DNA of 62,023 nucleotides from Flammula alnicola. Taxonomy: Eukaryota > Basidiomycota > Agaricomycetes > Agaricales > Strophariaceae. The translations under genes and the position numbers were made by a program. Every line of letters starts with the position of its first letter. Within the stretch, counting starts at the first letter, position 1. Under the pieces are notes generated by a model. It saw nothing but the letters and a program-made list of their open reading frames with translations, did no database searches and was not told the origin of the DNA. Positions 48,801 through 57,611 of this stretch are shown piece after piece. The stretch covers positions 1 to 62,023 of the forward strand of contig JADNRV010000288.1 of the NCBI GenBank assembly GCA_015499995.1. Reading direction: 5' to 3'.

Positions 48801-49057
48801 GCTCATTTTCTTGCTTTTTTTGTAGTATATCCATGTAATTATAGTTTAAATAAATATATTTAATTTTCTCCCTACACTGTATATTGCGGTCTAAGTCCCT
48901 CTCTAGGAATTCCCTCCAATTCCACAGGAATTTTCTCATTCCATGTGGAATCCATGTAATCCATATGGATTCCCTCCATTTCATGTGAATTCCATAACCA
49001 TTCCACGTGGATTCCCTTCTATTCCACGTGGAATCAGTGGGAGAGTGAAAAGTACAG
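45845..49057. mobile_element. F-family TIR element F1c, decayed, 8-bp duplication
   Basis: AGTGAGAC lies on both sides (45837-45844 and 49058-49065), within the 1.77-kb LTR sequence. The left end is AAGTGCTTTTGTGTTCCCAC; the right end on minus is CTGTACTTTTCACTCTCCCA. It is a full-length, inverted and CpG-decayed relative of F1b: the same subterminal blocks, the AATTAATTAATCAT region, the CCGGCAACTGGTTGCC block and a GATGAC/GACAAC tract in place of the CGTCGT tract. Longer than F1b because of a nested insertion. Coding potential is lost. Confidence 0.8.
46851..47974. mobile_element. Candidate insertion nested in F1c
   Basis: CACACTAC occurs at 46843-46850 and 47975-47982, exactly where similarity to F1b breaks and resumes. 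No TIR was found between the ends. It holds a Lys/Asp-rich frame on minus (47264-47539, EKGKEKDKGDENKADKGDK) of unknown nature. The duplication could be chance in low-complexity sequence. Confidence 0.35.
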
Positions 49058-49065
49058 AGTGAGAC

Positions 49066-49231
49066 ATAGGTGTGTCTCTGTTCTGTTCTGTTGATAGCCA
49101 ATGACAGGACAAGATACCAATGAAAATGAAAGCCCTAGAGCCTGTATACCATGCATTCAAGGAGGATTAAGTCTTAGGTGCTTAAGTTAGCCAAACCGAA
49201 GGTGATCTGAGCTCCCAATCCATCCCAAAAT
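49066..49231 (+). repeat. Piece of the 1.77-kb LTR, right of F1c
   Basis: Matches solo-LTR positions about 24650-24820 (GATAGCCAATGACA, GGAGGATTAAGTCTTAGG) and ends at the next F element. Confidence 0.7.
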
Positions 49232-49650
49232 GAGGGCTTTACCCTCCTCCACCTATTCCTGGTGGACTCCAGATGGACTCCAGTGGAATGGAGCAGTCCA
49301 TGTGGAGTCTATGTTTGCTTTTTTTTGGCTGACAGCCCTGCCAAATTTTATGCTGGACTCCACTAGGAGTCCTGACAAACTCCAGAGACTCTATATGGAG
49401 TCCCTGGAGTCTGCTGATTTTACAGTGAACAGGAGTCCTAGGAGTTCAGATGGAGTCCAACAGGAGTCCAGGTGGTCCAACAGAAGTCTGGTGATTTCCT
49501 TTTTTGGAAATACTGGTATTTTTAGCAACTGTATAAAAATTACATACTATTACATAAAATAACATCAAAGTGGCACTGTTAGATCTATTTGTAATCAACA
49601 AATTTCATATTTAGCAGGTGCAATTTTCATATCAAGTCTATGCAGGATGA
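49232..49650. mobile_element. GGAGTCC-subtype F element, one end only
   Basis: Starts GAGGGCTTTACCCTCCTCCA and runs in the same order as the right half of 8251-9388 read on minus: TTTTGGCTGACAGCCCTGCC, GGAGTCC palindromes, then the AT-rich interior. The other end is not found; similarity fades near 49650. Confidence 0.6.
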
Positions 49651-49920
49651 CAAGAGTGGTGAATTTATGTCTAATGCTTTTATTCACTTTACGGATCAAT
49701 GTGGCATTGTGCGATGCCATACTACACATAATCTCCCCCAACAAAACAGAGTTGCAGAGTGAGCAAACTGCACTATTGCAGATCACGTCACTACTATGCT
49801 CAATGAAGTGCACCTTCCTGTGTCATTCTTAGTGCGGGGTGTGTGAACTACTAGTCTATCAAGTAGTCACATTTAATAGACCTTGTAATGTCTACTAAAG
49901 ACTATCAAGTCTGTCTTGGC
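49651..49920. repeat. Spacer, then inverted end of the 1.77-kb LTR
   Basis: 49832-49920 is the complement of the LTR 3' end (GTGCGGGGTGTGTGAACTACTAG). 49651-49831 holds nothing recognised. Confidence 0.5.
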
Positions 49921-50154
49921 TTTTTTTTTTTTTTTTTTTGTTTTTTGTTTTTGTTTTTTGTTTTTTGTTTTTTTGTTTTTTTTTGTTTTTTTGTTTTTTT
50001 TTTTTTTGTTTTTTTTTTTTGTTTTTGTTTTTGTTTTTTTTTTAAAAAATCATTAATTTTATACTGGTGCATGAAAGCCGTCCAGTCTCTATCTAATACA
50101 AATGAAGAAGGTATACTATGCAAGTACAAAGTTGGAGTTTAGCTTGCTGGGGAG
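49921..50154 (-). mobile_element. LINE 3' UTR and A-rich tail (left of G3)
   Basis: About 122 nt of T-runs with single Gs (49921-50043) read on minus as an A-rich tail with AAAAAC-like units. It follows a short unique stretch that continues, beyond G3, at 57612. This is the expected 3' end of the minus-strand LINE body at 57612-59950. Confidence 0.55.
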
Positions 50155-50611
50155 TGTTACGACTTGACAAGCAATAAGATATCCAACGGGATAAATAATG
50201 CCTAAGTCGTACTTCAAGACTGAGGTCGAGATTCGGAGTCACTTAAGCGTTCGCAAACGACTTAGAGTGTTCAAGAGGAGTCAAGGTGTACTAGATACTC
50301 AAGGTGTGATTCTCAAGATCTAGCTAAGGAATACATTGTATGCTACTCTAGTATTTATACTAAGTAGCTAGTCCAGAGTAATAGATAAAACATGTCTCAG
50401 ACGTGTTATGATACATGTAAGATATCCATCGCAGAACCGATGGATGTAAGACAGATAGAAGTGAAACATATAAAAGAAGCAGGATATGGGGGAGAGCTAT
50501 GCGGCAAGTGATGGGATCGGAAGTGGATGGAAGGTGCATAGCTTAGTGTAAGTAAAGAGAAAAAGTACGTGCATACGAGCGTGCATGCACAAACCAGGTG
50601 CGATCGTAACA
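50155..50611 (-). repeat. 3' LTR of gypsy element G3
   Basis: TGTTACG...CGTAACA, 457 bp. Paired with 57160-57611. Flanked outside by GGGAG, matching GGGAG after 57611. Confidence 0.92.
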
Positions 50612-50626
50612 TTACCCCCTTTCTAG
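50612..50626 (-). promoter_or_regulatory. G3 polypurine tract
   Basis: On minus, AGAAAGGGGGTAA stands directly before the 3' LTR. Confidence 0.65.
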
Positions 50627-50645
50627 ATCGAAGATGTCCTCATCT

Positions 50646-51497
50646 TTAAGCCCACCCATCATCTCCGGCGATGTATCGGTCAGTCGCGTCATCCCAGTAG
50701 TGGCCTCGGTCATCGTCCTCGTCGTCATAATGCTTGTGGGGACAGTTCCCCTCGGAGTGTCTGGGTTGCCATCTCCAGCAGATTGGACACTTGTACTGTT
50801 TGCAGTCTGCTTGTATGTGTCCATGTTCATTGCAGGTTCGACATCTCTGCCAAGGGGCAAGGGTACTGCAGTTCTTCTTGCTGCATTGGTATGATGGTCC
50901 AGAGTATCCATATCGAACTTGCGAGGATTGGCTGGGTCCTGCTGTCGGTGGATTGGGTGGAGGCTGCGTGGGCACAGGTGGGAGATGTCGACGTGGGTGT
51001 CGGGGAATGGTTGGCAGGGGTGAGGTTTCAGTGGGTCTGGGGATGATTCGTGGTTGTGTGAAGTGTAGTGTCCTGGGTCGAGAGGGTGTTGGTCGGTGTG
51101 GTGGGGTTGGAAAGCAATCTGCATGGATCGGCTCTTCTGCCATTCCAGCTCCGCTGACAGGGGGTTGTCGGTCAAGTAGGTGCGTGTAGGCATTGCGGAA
51201 TGTTAAGTTGTTGTTGAGCCTGTTGATCAGGCGCTCTGTGTTTCGGTTTAGGGTATTGATGCGACTTTGTATCACGGTTCTTGATAGTTCCATCTGTTGC
51301 AAGACGTTGCTGGTTTCGAGAGAGGTGTTGCAGACTTCTTCAAGGGTGTTGAAGGTGGCGGTAGCTTCTAAGTCGAGTTGGATGAAGGTTCGTACATACG
51401 TAGTGTGCTCGCTGTCACTGAGCATCAAGTCTAGAGATCGTCGAGTAACAGAGTAAGTAATTGGGATTTCACAAGCGGGGAAGTCATTTGGATCCAT
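50646..51497 (-). CDS. G3 ORF4: coiled-coil, Pro-rich, double zinc-knuckle protein
   Basis: Intact frame of 283 residues starting MDPNDFPACEIPITYS. Residues about 40-95 form a likely helical or coiled region (FNTLEEVCNTSLETSNVLQQ, INTLNRNTERLINRLNN). Residues 120-190 are Pro-rich. Then come two adjacent zinc-binding motifs, CRTCNEHGHIQADC and CPICWRWQPRHSEGNC, and an acidic tail (DDEDDDRGHYWDD). It lies between integrase and the 3' LTR on the same strand. G2 carries the same domain order at 30542-31921, so this is a conserved gene of these elements, not a random frame. Probably binds RNA or DNA; possibly a second Gag-like protein. Function is inference. Confidence 0.72.
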   Translation of the reverse strand: MDPNDFPACEIPITYSVTRRSLDLMLSDSEHTTYVRTFIQLDLEATATFNTLEEVCNTSLETSNVLQQMELSRTVIQSRINTLNRNTERLINRLNNNLTFRNAYTHLLDRQPPVSGAGMAEEPIHADCFPTPPHRPTPSRPRTLHFTQPRIIPRPTETSPLPTIPRHPRRHLPPVPTQPPPNPPTAGPSQSSQVRYGYSGPSYQCSKKNCSTLAPWQRCRTCNEHGHIQADCKQYKCPICWRWQPRHSEGNCPHKHYDDEDDDRGHYWDDATDRYIAGDDGWA

Positions 51498-51645
51498 TTC
51501 GGTATCAGTGTGGTCGGGGACGGGAGAGTCCGAACCTAGTTCTGGAGCTGTTTCAAAGCTCGTCGGGTTCGTTGGACTTGAGGAGTGAGGAGAGGTTGTC
51601 TGTGGTCTGTCGGAGTGTGGAGAGGGAGCGGTATTTCTGGATGTT

Positions 51646-52095
51646 TCATGAGATGATCAGGACGTCTGGGACATTCTGTGGATCGAAGAGGTTTGGGAGG
51701 GTGTTTTTTCGAGAGGATTCAAGTTTCGAGGTGAGGCTAACTCTGAATTCTAATGGATGGTTAAGAGGTCGCCCGACTTTAAATAGTCTCTTGTCCCTCC
51801 ATCCTTCTTCTGGATCATCGAAGGAAGAGTTCAGTAGGTATTTGAGCTGTGCAAGGCGATACTCGAGTTTGACTCTGATCAGTTCCAGGTTGAGCATCTC
51901 GTGTTCCCATTCTTCTTGTTCATTGTCATCAGTGTTTCGCACAGGTTTCCAGTCCAAGAAGATCCCAGAGAGATAGGGTAAAGGTGGTGAATATTTCGGG
52001 ACAGGAGGTAGAGCAGTGTTGTTGGTCATGATCCGATGAGCTAAGGCAGTGAGGCTGGACATGATCCGGCTGTGTTCGGGATGATTGTCAAACAT
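51646..52095 (-). CDS. G3 ORF3, starts on the pol stop codon
   Basis: The ATG at 52095 shares its A with the pol TGA (TGATG), suggesting termination-reinitiation. 149 residues, MFDNHPEHSRIMSSLTALAH at the start, then LPYLSGIFLDWKPV and a helical charged stretch (EEWEHEMLNLELIRVKLEYR). No family recognised. The frame is intact. ORF4 follows after 148 nt. Confidence 0.6.
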   Translation of the reverse strand: MFDNHPEHSRIMSSLTALAHRIMTNNTALPPVPKYSPPLPYLSGIFLDWKPVRNTDDNEQEEWEHEMLNLELIRVKLEYRLAQLKYLLNSSFDDPEEGWRDKRLFKVGRPLNHPLEFRVSLTSKLESSRKNTLPNLFDPQNVPDVLIIS

Positions 52096-55000
52096 CAGAG
52101 GTCATGGCGCTGCTTGTAAGAGTCCAAGATTTCCTGTGCGTTGGCAAATGACTCCTCTGGTTCCCATGTGGTTTCGGTGATTGAATATCCTTCCCAACTG
52201 GTCAAGTACATTACCTGCTTGTTTCGAAGCTTTTTGTGGTTAAGAATAGCTTTGACCTCGTATTCTTCTTCTCCATCAATGATATCAGGAGGTGGCTGAG
52301 TGAAGTTCTTCCCATAGATGTCGTTTTCTGTGTATGGCATGAGAAGAGTGGCGTGGAATACATCGTGGATCTTCCAGTTCTTGGGGAGTTGAAGGCGATA
52401 CGTTAATGGTCCGAGGACATCTAGGATTTCGAATGGTCCTTCACATTTTGGCCTCATCTTTTTATTATACCGGGTTTTCAGATTCCTGGAATCAAGCCAC
52501 ACCTTTTGTCCTTTTTTGAATGGGACAAAGTTTGACCGGCGTCGTTCAGCCATTCTTGCTCTTGCCAGCTCATGTGCAGCAAGGGCTTCCTTTTGGTCTT
52601 CGATTAGGTGTTTCATTCTTTCTTCAACATTTGGAAATTTCGTGTTTTCGTATGACGTGGGGATTGCCAGTGGTGAATATCCCAAAGTTAGTTCGAATGG
52701 GGTTCTTGTCCTATCTGCATGTCTCCGATCATTGTAGGTGAATTCCATGGTGCTTAACTTGTAGAGCCAAGTGTCTGGGTTTGATGAGCAGAAGATCGAA
52801 ATATAGGCTTCAATTTCTTGATTGACTTGTTCAGTGGCTCCATCTCCTTGTGGATGATAAGCAGTCGTCAATTTTGATTTGATTCCAAGGAGTCGGAGGA
52901 GTTCCCTAAATGCTCTTGCAGCAAATTGGGGACCTCGGTCAGACAGGATACTGTCGGATAGACCAAATCTTTTGTAAAGGTTGTCGAGTAAAAGTTGGCC
53001 TGCCTCTTCTTCCGTTGTCGAAGTAGAACAGGGGATGGTGATCACCCCTCCAGTAGATCCATGGTCGACCACGACCAGTATGGTGTCTTTCCCTTCAATA
53101 GGTGGTAATCTGGTAATGAAGTCCATTGTTGGGTCTGCCCATGGTCTTTTCGATTCTGAGCCTTCGATCGGCATTAAGCTTGGCTTGGAAGGTGACCTGT
53201 TTATTTTAAATTGTTGGCATGCGCCACATCCTTTCACGTAGTTGTTGACAAAGGTTCGCATTCCGGGCCACCAATAATGTTCCTTGAGTGCATTGAAGGT
53301 CTCAAGTTGTCCAGGGTGTCCGGCAGTGGGTGAATCATGGTATCTTCTCACAATTTCTTGACGTAGGTTTCGGTCGTCCGGTATATAATTCTTGCCTTTA
53401 TAAAAGAGCATGTCCTTCCGTCTAAGTCTTCTATAGTCCAGTCTTCAAGGTCGTTTTGCAAGTTCTTTGGTCCATCGTCCAATAGGCATTTGATTGCCTC
53501 TGTTGCTTCTGTGTCATATTTTCTGAGAAGCAATCTTTTCTTGGAGGTCAAGGTCAATCAGTTTGATGAACAAACTTTCTGGGAGCAGGGTTTGGTCTTC
53601 ATTGTCATGGTCTTCGTCTGGGATGAAGTCTGGTCGCTGGGACAGGGTATCAGATTGAACCATCTTGCTTCCTGGTTGGTGAACGAGTTTAATGTCAAAT
53701 TCTGATAGGTAGAGTGACCATCTAGCCTGTCTTTGGTTCAGCTTTTGTGTCGACCTGAAGTACATCAGTTTTTGTGGTCTGAGTGGATAGTCGTCGTAAA
53801 CTGAGATCCCTGGATATAGTGTCGCCATTCTTGTAAGGCTCTAATCATGGCCAGTAGTTCTCTGTCATAGATCTCATAGTTGCGTTCAGCTGGCGAGAAG
53901 GTTTTCGAGATGAAGCTACAGGGGTGCATTTGTCCGTTTGAGTCTTCTTGCATTAATACTGCTCCAGATGCATATTTGAAGCATCACATTCATAAAGAAT
54001 GGTTTTGAGGTGTCCGCCATTATCAAGATGGGCTCTTCAGTAAATCGTTTCCTTCAGCTCGTCGAATGATATTTGGGCTGCAGCAGTCCAGTCGAAGTTT
54101 TTGTCCTTTTTTAGTAATTCATTTAGTGATCGGGCTATTTCTGAATATGCCCGGATGAATCGCTGGTAGAAGTTGCTGAAGCCCAGGAATGATTGAACCT
54201 GCTTGACTGTTTTGGAATTGGCCAATCTTGGATGCCTTTGAGCTTCGAAGGATCCATCGAGATCTGTCCTTCTTCGATGATCATTCCCAGGTATTCCAGT
54301 TTTAATTGTTCGAAAAAACATTTCTCCGGTTTCAGATAGAGGTCGTTTTCCCTGAGGCGTTGGAGGACACGTCTAGTGTATTCTCGCAATCTGAGTTTAT
54401 CCTTGGAGAAGATTAGGATGTCGTCCATATAGATGATTATCCAATGTTCGATGCCTGTTTCTGACATCATGTCTTTGAAGATGTCATCCATCATTCCTTG
54501 GAAGGTGGCTGGGGAATTGCACATTCCAAAGAACATGACTGTAGGTTCGAAAAGTCCCTTGTTGGTTTTAAAAGCCGCTTTCCATTCGTCACCTTTTCGG
54601 ATTCGAACATTGTTGTATCTCATCGGACGTCGAGTTTAGTGAAATATTTGGCGCCCTTCAGTTTGTCCATAAGTTCTGGGATCAGTGGGAGTGGGTAGGC
54701 ATTTTTGATGCTCCAATTATTCAGATACCGATAATCTTGACAGGGTCTGAGTTTCCCATCTTTCTTTTGAACAAAGAAAATGAAGATCCATGGGAGATCT
54801 CGATGGTCTGATATATCCTTTTCCAGGTTTGATTTTATGAATTTGTCCAGTTCGATTTCTTCCGGTTGCGATAGATTATAGGCTTTGAAACCTTTGGTTC
54901 GAAGCCTTTTTCATTTCGATTTTATGATCCATGATCGGGATATAGGAAATCGATTTGCTGTCTTTTCGTCGAATAGGTCCAGTAGTCGTGGTATTCTGCT

Positions 55001-55778
55001 GGTATCATCTGTTCCAAGGTTCTCCCTTCTTTTGGTGTTTCATGTTTAGCGCCAAGGTTGGGAGGTTGTCTTTTGGGTTAATGTAGACTTCTTCTTCTTC
55101 TGTCAGATCATTGAGGAAATTAGAAGTTCCTCGAGTTTGTCCGTCGTAGAGGTTTCCGTCACCTTGTTGGAGGTGAGAGGGAGGTCCGCTAGTTCCAATA
55201 TTGGGGTTGACTCATCATATGGTTCAATCCTTGGTCCGTTTGCCTGTTCGTCTGTGATTTCTTCGATTGTTGCCTTCAAGGTATTCCTAAATGAATCCCT
55301 TTGGGTAATTCTTTTTTGGAAAGAGTCCAGAGAAGTTCCTTTTTGTTTGATTGCTGGTCAGGTTTCCAGGTCAGGGTTCCAGCCTTCCAGTCGATCATCG
55401 GGTTCTCTTTTTGGAGCCATGGGAAACCTAGGATGATTTGGTTTTTGGAAAGCCATGTAACCTTAAGTTGTTGACGAGTTGTTTTGTTTTTGATGCTAAA
55501 ATCCAACTGACGTAATGGGTAATCATTCCTTCCTTGTTTCGGGTTCTGTCACATTTTTACAGGAGTGGTTCATCGAGTTTGGTGAGCTCGAGTCCCATTT
55601 CTTCAGCGAATTGTCGGTCGATAAAAGTCCTCCTGCTTCAGAGTCAAGCAGGGCTTTGGTTTCGATGATTTTCTATTTCAGTGGGGCCTTGAGATATCGA
55701 GCATGGTAATAACATAGTTTTATTCTGGATATCTGCCACCAGTACTGAGTAAATAGATAGATACAGAGAGACTGACAT
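52095..55778 (-). pseudogene. G3 Ty3/gypsy pol; frameshifted N-terminal half, intact integrase-chromodomain
   Basis: Protease region about 55640-55280 (IILGFPWLQKENPMIDW). RT about 54690-54040 with RWYN-like start, [12 protein letters not shown] and YMDDILIFS at about 54420. RNase H about 53990-53520. From 53411 to 52095 one open frame of 438 residues holds the integrase: zinc region (HPGQLETFNALKEHYWW, GCGACQQFK), core with DFI, SDRGPQF and HPQGDGATEQVNQE giving the D-D-E residues, and a chromodomain (EEEYEVKAILNHKK, YLTSWEGYSITETTWEPEES). Upstream the frame jumps at least six times by single bases, near 54200, 54050, 53975, 53800, 53560 and 53410. Unlike G1 and G2 there are few TGA substitutions, so the breaks may be recent or sequencing artefacts. 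Confidence 0.9.
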
Positions 55779-57140
55779 TGATTCAGTTCTCCTTTTTAAA
55801 AATCGTCGTTGCCAACGACCAAATAGGTCATTCTGCTTCTTCTTCCATGTCTTCAATCAAGGCTCGGATGTGGGCATGCCATCTTGGTGTTGTATTCTTC
55901 TTTGTTGGTTCATATTTCTGGCTGGTTGTTTCCTTCTTCTTCGGGCAGTCAGCTGCTCGGTGTCCCTGTCCTTGCAGAAGAAGCAGCACCCTTTCGCATG
56001 AGTTCGTTCGTTCTCGATGCTCATGGCATCAATGTCCATGGCGTTTGGGTCCGGGGAGTAGGTCTGGTGAAGTTCCAGGTTCTTTTTTCAGTTTTGACGG
56101 GAATCGGGATCTTTCCAGATTGTCGTGCCTTCATTCTATTTCTTATGCTCCATCTGGTAGCATAATTCTTGCAACTTCGTACCATTTCTCAGGGGTCAGG
56201 GAGGTTTCAACTTTGTCGTAGATGTCTCCTCGGAGTCCAGGTTGATCGACCTTGCAAGAGGTCTGTTAAGGCGAATTGTTCTTTCATTCCTGTCTTGATT
56301 ATGAGTAATTGAATGCAGAGATGTGTTCATCGATTGATTTGTTTCCTTGTCTGATGAGTGGAGTTGTTCGAAGGCATCCCCTTTTTCGTCTGAGATTTCG
56401 AAATCTTTGACGAGTTTCTTTAGAAATCTTCCCAGGTTCCAAGGTCCATTTTGAATGTGCGGGTTTAATGTGGGAGTCTAGAAATTCTTCTCTCCATGTG
56501 TTCGCGCTTTTTCGCCATGAAGGATAGGGTAAATCCTATCTGTTTTTCATCGGTGTCGAAGACTTTTCTGTTTATATTTAGGTAGAGATAGATGGATCTC
56601 ATCCATGATTGGAACTTGGCTTGTCTCCATCAAAGGTTTGGGTCGTTCAGGTTTAACTCTTTTTGGGAGTTATTCGAGATGGGTCCTGTGGAGTTCCTTC
56701 ATCCATGGTTTCTAAAGTAGTGTTGATTTCACTGGTAAGGATTTCGGTGTTGCAGATGGCATTCCAGTTGGTCGGATCTCGAATCAATATGTCGGTTGAG
56801 TTTCTTCAGTGATCCGGGTGTCAGATCTAGTGGCGGTGCTTCAAGGGGTAGGAAAGTTACAGTGTTTTCCTGATCGTGTTTCTTCAGAGAAGATACTGGC
56901 GGAAGTAATTCTTCTGGATCGGGTTTCACTGGCTTCGTGATATTCTTCGTTGATGATGAGATACTGATGTTCTCCTTTCTGTTCTTCCTACTCTGGTGTA
57001 TTGCCTAGCAGTAGTTTCTGGTGCTGGGTGGTAGTACCTCAACGGGTCTGGTTTCTTCGTCATAGAGTTTTCATATCTGGATGCCAAAGCGATTACATGG
57101 TGTCAAGATGGGTGACCGCTATGCTGGATAGCAAGCGGTT
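55779..57140 (-). pseudogene. G3 gag and leader, frameshifted
   Basis: Pieces in different frames align with the Gag of G1 and G2: LEAPPLDLTPGSLKKLNRHI at 56830; FDTDEKQIGFTLSFM about 56540; DEKGDAF and DEHISAF-type segments about 56380; MDIDAMS at 56039; and a knuckle starting CCFFCKD about 55990 that loses its His-Cys half to a one-base deletion. Its stop codon and the pol start lie at about 55800, where five Ts precede TAA. N-terminal sequence is Pro/charged-rich as in the other two elements. Confidence 0.75.
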
Positions 57141-57147
57141 TGAGAGG

Positions 57148-57159
57148 AGCTAGATCTTT
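57148..57159 (-). promoter_or_regulatory. G3 primer-binding site, self-priming type
   Basis: On minus, AAAGATCTAGCT follows the 5' LTR. It complements LTR positions 57328-57318 (AGCTAGATCTT) exactly. Both sides differ from G1 and G2 by a compensating base. Confidence 0.72.
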
Positions 57160-57611
57160 TGTTACGACTTGACAAGCAATAAGATATCCAACGGATAAAT
57201 AATGCCTAAGTCGTACTTCAAGACTGAGGTCGAGATTCGGAGTCACTAAGCGTTCGCAAACGACTTAGAGTGTTCAAGAGGAGTCAAGGTGTACTAGATA
57301 CTCAAGGTGTGATTCTCAAGATCTAGCTAAGGAATACATGTATGCTACTCTAGTATTTATACTAAGTAGCTAGTCCGAGTAATAGATAAAACATGTCTCA
57401 GACGTGTTATGATACATGTAAGATATCCATCGCAGAACCGATGGATGTAAACAGATAGAAGTGAAACATATAAAAGAAGCAGGATATGAGGGAGAGCTAT
57501 GCGGCAAGTGATGGGATCAGAAGTGGATGGAAGGTGCATAGCTTAGTGTAAGTAAAGAGAAAAAGTACGTGCGTACGAGCGTGCATGCGCAAACCAAGTG
57601 TGATCGTAACA
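57160..57611 (-). repeat. 5' LTR of gypsy element G3
   Basis: 452 bp. TATAAATA on minus at 57361-57354, predicted RNA start about 57328. Differs from the partner LTR by a few transitions and by about six single-base gaps, nearly all missing from this copy. Confidence 0.92.

Noticed and set aside
49888..50142. Phe-rich and Lys-rich frames
   Set aside because: Translation of a T/G homopolymer-like tract, better explained as the A-rich tail of a minus-strand LINE.
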